From Kutzneria sp036403095 (GTDB lineage Bacteria; Actinomycetota; Actinomycetes; Mycobacteriales; Pseudonocardiaceae), in NCBI GenBank assembly GCA_036403095.1, contig DASWRQ010000303.1:1-64000 (forward strand): 64,000 nt of DNA. Reading direction: 5' to 3'. The first letter of the stretch is position 1; each line of letters starts with the position of its first letter. This document shows positions 33,377-41,573 of this stretch, piece by piece. The notes beneath the pieces were generated by a model. It saw only the letters and a list, made by a program, of their open reading frames with translations, did not search any database and was not told the DNA's origin. The translations under genes were made by a program, and so were the position numbers.

Positions 33377-33548
33377 CGTTGATCGCCCCCTCACGCCAAG
33401 ATAGTCCGCATCCAGCCGGTTCAGCCGGCACTCGTCTGACCCAGGGAGTCAAGTTGCCGCCGCATCACCGAGTCGTCCGGGCCCCCATGTCGGGGTGGTC
33501 GGACGATAGCGCACTACCGGTCAGCCCAGCACAGGGCCGCTGATTCGA

Positions 33549-34061
33549 TCAAACGTCGCATCGTCGACCGCCAGGTACAGCCGCGACCGAGTCGTTCAAG
33601 CCGGCTGTGGCCAACGCGCTGCGCGCCCAGGTGTGACGCGCACCGCATTGGCGTTGCCAGCGCTGGGAGTTGGCCTTCTGATGAACTCCTGCGTGCGGTC
33701 GCGCAGGGCAAGTGCCGCGCGGGTCCATGCCGATGGAGTCGTAGCGGGCGCTGACCATCGGCTCCAGGCCGGCCAGCGACGCGCCCGGCATGCTCGGGCC
33801 GCCCGGATTGACCAGGATCGCGCCCAGCGACGCTCCCGCCGCCACCCGGCCGACCTGGACGGTCATGTCCACTCCGGACAGCGGACTGACCCAGTCCCTC
33901 GGCACGGTGACCAGCGCGCAACGGGCCGACTGCTCGCCGTCGGTCGCCGGGAAGGGACACGCCGCCCAGCTGAGCTGCTGATTCTCGTAGCGAGACAAGG
34001 GATCCGGGGCCGGCAGGCCGAGCAGGAGCAGGGACGAGCACGTTGTCGTCAGCCATTTCAC
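33549..34061 (-). pseudogene. N-terminal fragment of a secreted peptidase-like alpha/beta hydrolase
   Basis: The first 115 codons match the start of SlpD/TAP-type exported hydrolases: signal-like 'MKWLTTTCSSLLLLGLPAP', then 'LSWAACPFP', 'CALVTVPRDWVSPLSG', 'AILVNPGGPSMPGASL' and 'YDSIGMDPRG'. After 'DPRG' the homology ends. The remaining 55 codons are Arg- and Ala-rich with no recognisable domain. The nucleophile serine and everything after it are missing. It is a relative of the intact gene at 30461, broken by deletion or insertion. I cannot name the sequence joined at its 3' side. Confidence 0.6.
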
Positions 34062-34173
34062 CCGATCGATGCTGAGTGGATCTTGCCTGCTCGCGCACCG
34101 GCCGTGAGTCGCGATTTCCGCCCGGCCGGGAGGGACGCCGCCCGGCCGGACGGCGGACCGCTATCGTCGACCC

Positions 34174-35166
34174 ATGGCCGTGACGCTCAGGGACGTGGCC
34201 CGCATGGCCGGGGTGTCGATCAAGACCGCGTCCAACGTGGTCAACGGCTACTCCTTCGTCAAGCCGGAGAACCGTCGACGGGTCGAGGAGGCGCTGGCCG
34301 CCACCGGCTACCGGCCCAACATCGGCGCCCGCAACCTGCGGCGGGGGCGGACCGGCTTCATCGCCCTCGTCGTGCCCGAGCTCGGCATTCCCTACTTCGG
34401 CGAGCTGGCCGGGCTGGTCATCACCGCCGGGCGCGAGCTGGGCTGGAACGTGCTCATCGAGCAGACCCAGGCCAGCCGCGAGGGCGAGCGGGCCGTGCTG
34501 TCCGCGCTCGGGCCGCACCTCGTCGACGCCGCCGTGATCAGTCCCGAGGCCCTGCACGCCGCCGACTTCGGCGAGCTCGACCCCGGCGTGCCGCTCGTCA
34601 TGATCGGCGAGCACTCCGTGGACGTGCGGATCGACCGGGTCGCCATCGACAACGTGCTCGCCGCTCGCCTCGCCGTCGGGCATCTTGTGGAGATCGGCCG
34701 CCGGCGCATCGCCGCCATCGGCGCCCATCCCACCCGCGGCACCGCCGAGCTGCGGCTCGACGGCTACCGGCAGGCCCTCGCCGAGGCCGGACTGCCCGAG
34801 CTCGTCCGGCCCGCCCTGCACTACCACCGCCAGAACGGCGCCGCCGCAATGGCTTCGCTGCTCGACCTGCCCGAGCCTCCCGACGCCGTCTTCTGCTTCA
34901 ACGACCTGCTCGCCATCGGCGCCCTGCGGGCCATCGCCGACCGCGGTCTCCGGGTGCCCGAGGACATCGCCGTCGTCGGCTTCGACAACACCGAGGAGGG
35001 CGCCTACAGCCGGCCCACCCTCACCAGCATCGCCCCCGACAAGCAGGCCATCGCCCGCACCGCCGTCGACCTCGCCCGCCGCCGCATCGAGTCGGCGGAC
35101 TCCTTCGAGCCGGAGGACATCCAGACGCCGTTCACCCTGGCCGTCCGGCAAAGCACGGTCGGCTAG
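34174..35166 (+). CDS. LacI-family transcriptional regulator
   Basis: This 330-residue protein has a LacI HTH ('VTLRDVARMAGVSIKTASNV', hinge 'RPNIGARNLRRGRTG') and a periplasmic-binding-like sensor domain ('LVVPELGIPYFGEL', 'VDVRIDRVAIDN', 'DAVFCFNDLLAIGAL', 'VVGFDNTEEG'). Such repressors release DNA on binding a sugar. The arabinofuranosidase gene 560 bp downstream has a LacI-type operator, which makes it the likely target. Two copies of a CCCGGCCGG sequence about 25 bp apart stand just upstream of ATG 34174. The 3' end overlaps the convergent GNAT gene by four bases. Confidence 0.9.
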   Translation: MAVTLRDVARMAGVSIKTASNVVNGYSFVKPENRRRVEEALAATGYRPNIGARNLRRGRTGFIALVVPELGIPYFGELAGLVITAGRELGWNVLIEQTQASREGERAVLSALGPHLVDAAVISPEALHAADFGELDPGVPLVMIGEHSVDVRIDRVAIDNVLAARLAVGHLVEIGRRRIAAIGAHPTRGTAELRLDGYRQALAEAGLPELVRPALHYHRQNGAAAMASLLDLPEPPDAVFCFNDLLAIGALRAIADRGLRVPEDIAVVGFDNTEEGAYSRPTLTSIAPDKQAIARTAVDLARRRIESADSFEPEDIQTPFTLAVRQSTVG

Positions 35167-35603
35167 CGCCCGTCCAGCTGCCACCAGTAGCCGGCGTCGT
35201 CATGAGCCGACGGCTGTCCGCCGGTGGCTTCGTACAACGCCTTCGCCGGCCCGTTGTCCTCATCCGTGAACAGCCATAACCGGCGGTGGCCTTCCGTTGT
35301 CGCCAGGTCGCGGAAGGCCGTCACCAGCGCCCGCCCGACCCCTTGCCGCCGCATGGACGCCACTACGCCGATCTCGTACAGCTGGACCTGCGAGTAGCCG
35401 GCGACATGCCGCTGGCGGATCCCCCACGCCCAGCCGACCAGCTGGTCCCGCGCCGACGCCACGAAGGCGATCGAGGCGGGATCCTTGAGGAAAGGCCCGT
35501 GGTCCGCCACCTCGACGCCGCGGAACTCCCGCACCGCGGCATCGAGCAGCCCGTGGTCATCGGCGGTCAGTCGGCGCACCAGCACCCCGTCATCATGCTC
35601 CAC
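35163..35603 (-). CDS. GNAT-family N-acetyltransferase
   Basis: This 146-residue single GNAT domain has 'VLVRRLTADDHGLLDAAV' at the start. The acetyl-CoA binding motif A is 'YEIGVVASMRRQGVGRALV', and strand and helix motif B is 'LWLFTDEDNGPAKALYEATG', ending with 'YWWQLDGR'. The last part resembles aminoglycoside 3-N-acetyltransferase-like GNATs ('A..LYE..GG'), but the substrate is not predictable. It sits alone between the LacI regulator and the arabinofuranosidase, on the opposite strand. Confidence 0.87.
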   Translation of the reverse strand: MEHDDGVLVRRLTADDHGLLDAAVREFRGVEVADHGPFLKDPASIAFVASARDQLVGWAWGIRQRHVAGYSQVQLYEIGVVASMRRQGVGRALVTAFRDLATTEGHRRLWLFTDEDNGPAKALYEATGGQPSAHDDAGYWWQLDGR

Positions 35604-35655
35604 GGACGCGCCCGTTTTGTCCGCTGTTCACTGTCCTGAACCGGACACGCACATT

Positions 35656-35667
35656 TACAACGTTGTA
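35656..35667. promoter_or_regulatory. LacI-type operator before the arabinofuranosidase gene
   Basis: TACAACGTTGTA is a perfect 12-bp palindrome with the central CG typical of LacI-family operators, 63 bp upstream of the GTG at 35730. The neighbouring LacI regulator is the natural candidate to bind it. Confidence 0.6.
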
Positions 35668-35729
35668 GCGGCGGTGCGAAGCTGACTTGCCACGTGGTGT
35701 CCACAGTCCCTGCCAACCCGGGAGACGCA

Positions 35730-37247
35730 GTGCCACGATTACTGTCCATCGCCGGAATCCTCTGCCTGGTGGTGACCTGCCTGACGGCCATCGGCGCGAG
35801 CACGGCGCAGGCGGCCACATCCCTGCCGTGCGACATCTACGGCTCGGCCGGCACGCCCTGCGTGGCCGCGCACAGCACGATCCGGGCCCTCTACGCCAAC
35901 TACAACGGCCCGCTGTACCAGGTGAAGCGGGCCGACGGCGCGCTGGCGAACATCGGCCTGCTCGCGCCCGGCGGCATCGCCAACGCGGCGGCGCAGGATT
36001 CCTTCTGCGCCAACACGACGTGCATCATCAACGAGATCTACGACCAGTCGCCCCGCCACAACGACCTGACCATCGAGGGCGAGGGCGGCGCGGGTCGGGC
36101 CGATGTCGGCGCGCCGGCCGACGCGCTGCCGGTGAGCGTCGGCGGCCACACGGCGTACGGCGTGGAGATCTCCTCGGGCATGGGCTACCGCGACAACACG
36201 ACCAGCGGGGTCGCGGTGAACGGCCAGCCGGAGGGCATGTACATGGTCGCATCGGCCACGCACGTCAACGGCGGCTGCTGCTTCGACTACGGCAACGCGG
36301 AAACCAACAACCAGGACACCGGGAACGGCCACATGGACGCGGTCTACCTGGGCCTGCGCTGCGAATTCGGCGGCTGCAACGGCTCCGGCGGCCCATGGGT
36401 GGCGGCCGACCTCGAGAACGGCCTGTACCAGTCCAACACCGGCACGAACGCGGCCGACGCCGGACCGGGCCTGATTCCCTTCGTCACGGCGATGCTGTCC
36501 AACAACGGCCAGGACCACTTCGCCCTCAAGCGCGGCAACGCCCAGACCGGCGCCCTGACCACGACGTACTCCGGCTCCGAGCCGACGGTGAAGAGCGGCT
36601 ACTCCCCCCTGCACCAGGAGGGCGCGATCGTCCTGGGCACGGGCGGCGACAACAGCAACGCCGACGTCGGCTCGTTCTTCGAGGGCGTCATGACCGCCGG
36701 CGTGCCGAGCAACGCGGCCGACAGCGCCGTGCAGGCCAACATCGTGTCCGCCGGCTACGGCGGCTCCAACGGCGTCCCGGGCGGGCAGCTCACGCCGGGC
36801 TCGTCGATCTCCCTGCGGGCCACCACGGCCTGCTGCACCACCCGCTATCTCCGACACAGTAACGGTGAAGCCGTTACTTCGGTGATCAGCACGGCGCTGG
36901 ACAAGGCCGACGCCACATGGATCGTGCGCCGCGGTCTGGGCAACCAGTCCTGCCTGTCCTTCGAGTCCAAGAACTACCCGGGCGACTACCTGCGGCACTC
37001 CAACTACATCCTGCACCGCCAGCCGTTCGACGGCAGCGACCTCAACCGGCAGGACGCCACCTTCTGCCCCACCCCCGGCAATTCCGGGTCCTTCACGTCG
37101 TTCCAGTCCACCAACTACCCCGGCTACGACATCCGGCACTACAACGCCAACGTCTACATCGCCCACAACGGCGGCGCCAACCCCTGGGACACCACGACCC
37201 TCTGGGCCGAGGACACGACTTGGGAGGTCACCGCGCCCTGGGCGTGA
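35730..37247 (+). CDS. secreted alpha-L-arabinofuranosidase B (GH54 + CBM42)
   Basis: This 505-residue exported enzyme has a signal peptide (about 1-30, ending 'STAQA'). The GH54 catalytic domain covers about 31-345, with the conserved 'GGCCFDYGNAETN' that carries the nucleophile glutamate, and 'CEFGGCNGSGGPWVAADLE'. A C-terminal arabinose-binding CBM42 follows, with beta-trefoil repeats ('TRYLRHSNGEAV', 'YPGDYLRHSN', 'YPGYDIRHYN'). It releases arabinose from arabinan and arabinoxylan side chains outside the cell. I prefer GTG 35730, since GGGAG lies seven bases before it; GTG 35694 would add 12 residues before the signal. LacI-type control is likely. Confidence 0.92.
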   Translation: MPRLLSIAGILCLVVTCLTAIGASTAQAATSLPCDIYGSAGTPCVAAHSTIRALYANYNGPLYQVKRADGALANIGLLAPGGIANAAAQDSFCANTTCIINEIYDQSPRHNDLTIEGEGGAGRADVGAPADALPVSVGGHTAYGVEISSGMGYRDNTTSGVAVNGQPEGMYMVASATHVNGGCCFDYGNAETNNQDTGNGHMDAVYLGLRCEFGGCNGSGGPWVAADLENGLYQSNTGTNAADAGPGLIPFVTAMLSNNGQDHFALKRGNAQTGALTTTYSGSEPTVKSGYSPLHQEGAIVLGTGGDNSNADVGSFFEGVMTAGVPSNAADSAVQANIVSAGYGGSNGVPGGQLTPGSSISLRATTACCTTRYLRHSNGEAVTSVISTALDKADATWIVRRGLGNQSCLSFESKNYPGDYLRHSNYILHRQPFDGSDLNRQDATFCPTPGNSGSFTSFQSTNYPGYDIRHYNANVYIAHNGGANPWDTTTLWAEDTTWEVTAPWA

Positions 37248-37252
37248 CGGTG

Positions 37253-37287
37253 TGGTCCCGGCCGGCTTCGGGTCGGCCGGGACCACG
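37253..37287. terminator. bidirectional stem-loop terminator
   Basis: GTGGTCCCGGCCG and CGGCCGGGACCAC form a perfect 13-bp stem with a 9-base loop. It fills the 44-bp gap between the convergent arabinofuranosidase and polysaccharide lyase genes. Confidence 0.75.
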
Positions 37288-37291
37288 TCGG

Positions 37292-38680
37292 TCAGGGCGC
37301 CTTCGGCCCGACGTCGGCCGTCGTCAGCGGCCGTGCCGGGGCCGACGCGTTGTACTGGTCCGCGCCGACATCCTTGGCCGACGGCCGGTTCTGCTTGTCG
37401 ATGTCCAGCGTCACCTGCGGGTACGAACCGGTCGCCGCGCCGATGGCCGGGCTGCTCGCGCTGGGGCGCAACAGGTTGTGCGAGTCTCGCACCAGCTTCG
37501 GGTCCACGGTCCGGTACGCGCCCGACGGCAGCGAGCCGGCCGTGGCGCCGGACAGGATGTTGCCGGTGAAGTGCAGGGACGTGCCGGTGCCCTTGGCCGC
37601 CGCCTGTCCGCGCCCGAGCAGGATGTTGTCGGCCAGGGTGTCGTCCAGCGGCGGATACTTCTTGCTGCTCTCGTACCAGATCAGGGAGTCGCCGCCGGAC
37701 AGGGTGTTGAAGGCGACCACGCAGTGGTCGGACGACTCGTGGTCGGTGCCGTTGGTGGTGTCGTCGCGCACCTCGCCGCCGCCGAACTCCATGGCCGGCC
37801 CGGAGGTGTCCTCGACGAGATTGTTGACGATCACGTGGTTGTTGCCGAAGAACCGGATGCCGGTGCTGCCGCCGATCAGGATGTTGCCCTCGACGCGTGT
37901 GTTCCAGCCGTGCCGCAGGGAAAGCGTGCCCTTGCTGTTGATGATGGTGTTGTACCGCACCACATTGTTCGACGACTTCACGGAGATCGCCTCGGAGTCG
38001 CCGTCGGCCTTGTCGAGCAGGTTGTACTCGATCAGCCCTTCGGCGTCGGCGTGCTGGCGGCCGGAGAGGCCGAAACGAATGGACTCGCCGCCGTTCGCGC
38101 CGTGGAACTGGTGGTTGTAGAAGTAGTTGTGGTGCACGTGGACCCGCTTGGCCATATCGTGCGCGCCGGGCCCGACCACTTGCAGGTACACGCCCTGTGC
38201 GGTGCGGTTGGAGAACGTGTTGTGGTCGACCTCCGTGTCGTCCGCCTGCACGGTCAGGTCCGCGCCGCCTTTGTTGCCGTCGAACGTGTTGCGGGTGATC
38301 CGATCGGCCTCGGCATCGCCGGGCACGGTCAGCCCGTCCCCGTCGGCGAAGACAAACCCTTGCACCACAACGTGTGACGCCCCGGTCAGGTCCAGGCCGC
38401 CGCTGCCGGTGAACCGCACCTGGCCCGGCGAGGCCGCCATGATGGTGATCGGCGCTTGCGCGGCGCCGGACCGGCTGACCCGGATCAGCGCGTCGTCATA
38501 GGTGCCAGGGCCGACAACGACGCGGTCGCCAGGCCGCGCTTGGGCCAGCATTGCCGACAATTCGGACGGTGAGGACGCAATGAGCGTCCGCGGCGTCACC
38601 GCACCGGCGAGCTGCGCTCCACCCACGGCGAGCAAACAGGCGATCCCGGCGGCGATCGCCAGTTTTCGAGTATGACTCAT
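37292..38680 (-). CDS. secreted polysaccharide lyase family 6 (alginate/chondroitinase B-like)
   Basis: This 462-residue exported protein has a signal peptide of about 27 residues ending 'AQLAGA'. A right-handed parallel beta-helix follows, with the PL6 catalytic Lys in 'EAISVKSSNN' and Arg in 'GTLSLRHGWN', plus 'RVEGNILIGGSTGIRFFGNN'. PL6 enzymes cleave uronic-acid polymers such as alginate or dermatan sulfate by beta-elimination. ATG 38680 has AGGAGCGCG upstream; an earlier in-frame start would only lengthen the N terminus before the signal. It is convergent with the GH54 gene. The actual polymer is not predictable. Confidence 0.87.
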   Translation of the reverse strand: MSHTRKLAIAAGIACLLAVGGAQLAGAVTPRTLIASSPSELSAMLAQARPGDRVVVGPGTYDDALIRVSRSGAAQAPITIMAASPGQVRFTGSGGLDLTGASHVVVQGFVFADGDGLTVPGDAEADRITRNTFDGNKGGADLTVQADDTEVDHNTFSNRTAQGVYLQVVGPGAHDMAKRVHVHHNYFYNHQFHGANGGESIRFGLSGRQHADAEGLIEYNLLDKADGDSEAISVKSSNNVVRYNTIINSKGTLSLRHGWNTRVEGNILIGGSTGIRFFGNNHVIVNNLVEDTSGPAMEFGGGEVRDDTTNGTDHESSDHCVVAFNTLSGGDSLIWYESSKKYPPLDDTLADNILLGRGQAAAKGTGTSLHFTGNILSGATAGSLPSGAYRTVDPKLVRDSHNLLRPSASSPAIGAATGSYPQVTLDIDKQNRPSAKDVGADQYNASAPARPLTTADVGPKAP

Positions 38681-38795
38681 GAACGCGCTCCTGGTCAGGT
38701 TGCAGGGAACCGGACGGCCGGCGCGCGGCGGTGAGGTCAGAGAACCACCAGAGATCCGATGAGTCAAGACGCGATCGGACGGCCCGATCGAGGCA

Positions 38796-41432
38796 TCAAT
38801 CCCGTTGCTGGCGCACCCATGTCACCAGCGCCGCCCGCGAGGCGATGCCCAGCCGGCGGTAACCGTTGCGCAGGTGGGTCTCCACGGTCCGCTCGCTCAG
38901 GAACAGCCGGGCAGCGATCTCGGCGTTCGACAGGCCGTCGCCCACCAGCTCCGCGATCTCCGCCTCGCGTCTGGTCAGCGCACCAAGACCGTGCGCCCGG
39001 GCCAGCCGGCGAGCGCGGTCCAGCCACGGCCTGACCCCGGCCTGTTCGAACGTCGCCAGGCAGCTGGCGATCACGTCGGCGGCCGGTTCGCCGCCGCGCT
39101 CGGCGTTTTCCAGCCGAGCCTGCGCGGCCAGCAGCGGAGCGCCCATGGCGGCCAGGCGGTCGGCGGCGGTGTCGAGCCCGGCGACCCGATCGGCACACGC
39201 GTCGACCAGCGGCGCCGTCCGACCGCCGGCCCGCAGCAGCCCGGCGACCCGCTCGGCGTCGCCGACCAGCCCGGCGTACAGCACGCGAGCGCAGCCCAGC
39301 AGCGGATCCTCGAAAGCTCCGAGGTTTTCCAGCGGCGGCGCGTCCTGCGGACGGCCACGGTGCAGCGCGATCGCCGTCTCGGCCAGCTGGCTGGCCTCGT
39401 CGAACGCGAACTCGGGCTCGGCCAGCTCCTTGCGCGAGTCACGCAGGGCCTGCTCGGCCTCGTCCAGCCGCCCCAGCTCGGCCAGCAGGAACGCGGCGAA
39501 GGTCAGCTGCCGGGCGATCAGGCGGTGCAGTTCGACCGCCCGGGCGTCGGCGATGCCGGCCTGGACCTCGTCCAGCGCCCCAGCGGGATCGCCCGCGAAG
39601 TACTTGACCATGGCCAGCGCGAACCGCATCGATGCCCGCGCGGCCGGGAACCGGTATTCCGTCGCCTCCGTGGCGAACCGCAGGCCGGCCGGCACATCCC
39701 CGACCAGCACACAGACCCCCGACAACAACCGCCGCACGCCGTAGTCAAGCTCCGCCGCGTCGGCTCCACAGCGCCGGGCGTGCTCGTGCGCGGCCTCCAA
39801 CTCGGTGCGCGCCGACGCGAAGTCCACGTCCAGAATGGCCAGGTAGCCCCGGCACTGGCGGGCCACGGCCTGCGCCGCGTCCGAGGGATCACGCCCGCAC
39901 ACCGCGGCCAGCTGCGAGCTCAGCTCGCGGATGTGCGCGATGTCGCGGTGCCGCAGCGCCAAGGCCCAGCGCAGCAGGCCGACGTAATCGCTCTGGGTGG
40001 CCGCGAGCCGCATGCCGTCCTCGGCGTGCGCGGCGGCCAGCGAGAAGTCGCCGCGCTCGGATTCCGAGGCCGCCAACAGCATCAGGAACCTCGGCCGCCA
40101 CTCGTCGTCCGACCGCACCAGCCCTTCCGACCAGGCCGCGGCGGCCAGTTCCGGCTCGCCGGCCTGCTGCCGGGCCAGGCCGAGATCGTGCAGGATCGGG
40201 AATCTCGGCCCGTCCCCGAGCCGGGAAAGCGCCGCCTCCAGGTACTCGATCGCCTCGGCCGACGCGAACACGTGCAGCGCCCGCCGCCCGGCCGCGGCCA
40301 GCACTCGGACCGCCTGCTCCGCCGGCACGTGGTCGCCGGCGCGCAGGTAGTGCGGGGCGCCGACGAGAACGTCATCGGGCGTCGCCGTGGCCACCTCGGC
40401 GTGCAGCCGGGCGCGCGCGTTGGCCGTCAGCTCCGCGTAGGCGACCTCGGCGTACAGCGGATGGGTCACCCGGTAGCGCACCGCCACACCGCTCGTCATC
40501 TCCACGATCAGCCCTTCGGTGATCAGCCGCCGCAGGGTCACGTCGAGATCGGCGTCCTCCGGCCAGGCCTTGTGCAGCATGGCCGGGGAGCCGTCGTCGC
40601 CGGCGACGGCGATCAACTCCAGCAGCCGCCGCGCCGGCTCGTCCAGGTCGCGCAATCGTTGCAGCACAACGTCTCGCACGATATGCCACTGGGTGCTGGC
40701 GCCACCGAGCGCCGTGATGAACAGCGGCACGCCTCGGGTTCTGGCCGCGACATCGTCGACCAGCTCTCGCGCCGGCGGCTGTCCCAACAGGCCGCGGAGC
40801 ATCTCCGCCACCTCGTCGGCCGTGAGGGCGTCCAGGGCCAGTTCCAGGCCGTGCCGTCGAACGCCCGCCACCAGGTCCGCGAGCGCGCTGCCCGGCGTCG
40901 CCGTGCGATGCGCGCCGAGCACCAGCAGCCGTTGGCCGGCGGTGTCGCGGCCCAGGTAGTGCAGCAGCTCGATGGTTCCTCGGTCGGCCCAGTGCAGGTC
41001 GTCGACGAACAGCATCGTCGGCGCGCTCGCCGCCAGCCGGGCCATCAGCCGGTGCACGGCCTCGAACATCCTCGTCCGCTCCAGTGCCGGGTCCGTCGCC
41101 GGCCGCGGCTCCGGCAAGCCGGGGTACGGGATCAGGCGGCCCAGATCCGGCAGCCCGGCCAGCTCCTGCACCGGCAGCGTGCCCAGATGCCGGCGCAGAG
41201 CGGCCACGATCGGCGCGTACGCGAGGCCCGTGAGCAGCGGATCCGCTTGTCCGGTCAGGACCGTGAAGCCTTGTTCCCGGGCCGCCGCGACGGCGTGCTC
41301 CGCCAGCCTCGACTTGCCGATGCCCGCCTGTCCCGACAGAAGCACCATCGCGCCGTTGCCCCGCGCCGCTTGCGTCACCGCGGCGCTCAGGGCCTCGATC
41401 TCCCGCTGCCGGCCGACCAACGTCGTGCTCAT
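38796..41432 (-). CDS. LAL-type LuxR regulator with AAA ATPase
   Basis: This 878-residue large ATP-binding LuxR regulator has Walker A 'LLSGQAGIGKSRLAEHA' near 30-46, Walker B 'PTMLFVDDLHWADRGTIELL' and a long helical TPR-like middle region. The C-terminal LuxR HTH includes 'LTRREAEIAELVGDGLSNAE' and 'SERTVETHLRNGYRRLGI'. LAL proteins switch on pathway genes after ligand and ATP binding, as MalT does. No biosynthetic cluster adjoins it. The PL6 lyase gene lies downstream on the same strand after a gap of 115 bp and might be a target. ATG 41432 is taken as the start from the family opening 'LVGRQREIEAL'. Confidence 0.9.
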   Translation of the reverse strand: MSTTLVGRQREIEALSAAVTQAARGNGAMVLLSGQAGIGKSRLAEHAVAAAREQGFTVLTGQADPLLTGLAYAPIVAALRRHLGTLPVQELAGLPDLGRLIPYPGLPEPRPATDPALERTRMFEAVHRLMARLAASAPTMLFVDDLHWADRGTIELLHYLGRDTAGQRLLVLGAHRTATPGSALADLVAGVRRHGLELALDALTADEVAEMLRGLLGQPPARELVDDVAARTRGVPLFITALGGASTQWHIVRDVVLQRLRDLDEPARRLLELIAVAGDDGSPAMLHKAWPEDADLDVTLRRLITEGLIVEMTSGVAVRYRVTHPLYAEVAYAELTANARARLHAEVATATPDDVLVGAPHYLRAGDHVPAEQAVRVLAAAGRRALHVFASAEAIEYLEAALSRLGDGPRFPILHDLGLARQQAGEPELAAAAWSEGLVRSDDEWRPRFLMLLAASESERGDFSLAAAHAEDGMRLAATQSDYVGLLRWALALRHRDIAHIRELSSQLAAVCGRDPSDAAQAVARQCRGYLAILDVDFASARTELEAAHEHARRCGADAAELDYGVRRLLSGVCVLVGDVPAGLRFATEATEYRFPAARASMRFALAMVKYFAGDPAGALDEVQAGIADARAVELHRLIARQLTFAAFLLAELGRLDEAEQALRDSRKELAEPEFAFDEASQLAETAIALHRGRPQDAPPLENLGAFEDPLLGCARVLYAGLVGDAERVAGLLRAGGRTAPLVDACADRVAGLDTAADRLAAMGAPLLAAQARLENAERGGEPAADVIASCLATFEQAGVRPWLDRARRLARAHGLGALTRREAEIAELVGDGLSNAEIAARLFLSERTVETHLRNGYRRLGIASRAALVTWVRQQRD

Positions 41433-41547
41433 CGGCCGCCCTCCCCCGTGACTCCCCGTGCTCAGTCTGCCCGATCTGGTAGCTGCTGGCGTTACGCCAT
41501 CGACAACACCGGCTGACTTGCGTCAACCAAAGCCAGGCGGGTACGTT

Positions 41548-41573
41548 CCTGGCTATGGTAAGCACTAGCCAGG
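41548..41573. promoter_or_regulatory. 8-bp dyad over the MFS start codon
   Basis: CCTGGCTA and TAGCCAGG are perfect arms with a 10-base centre. The dyad covers the ATG at 41555, and a further AGCCAGG lies at 41531-41537. The HxlR regulator encoded at the end of the same operon is the likely binder, and the position suggests repression at or next to the transcript start. Confidence 0.5.

Noticed and set aside
33549..33715. Transposase-like 3' part joined to the broken peptidase gene.
   Set aside because: The Arg-rich sequence shows no DDE residues or known transposase motif in any frame, so an insertion element could not be supported.
38805..41516. A 903-codon open frame on the plus strand opposite the LAL regulator, and similar long antisense frames opposite the STAND, SARP and kinase genes.
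   Set aside because: They are Arg-, Gly- and Pro-rich with no domain motifs and exist only because GC-rich third codon positions remove stops from the opposite strand.
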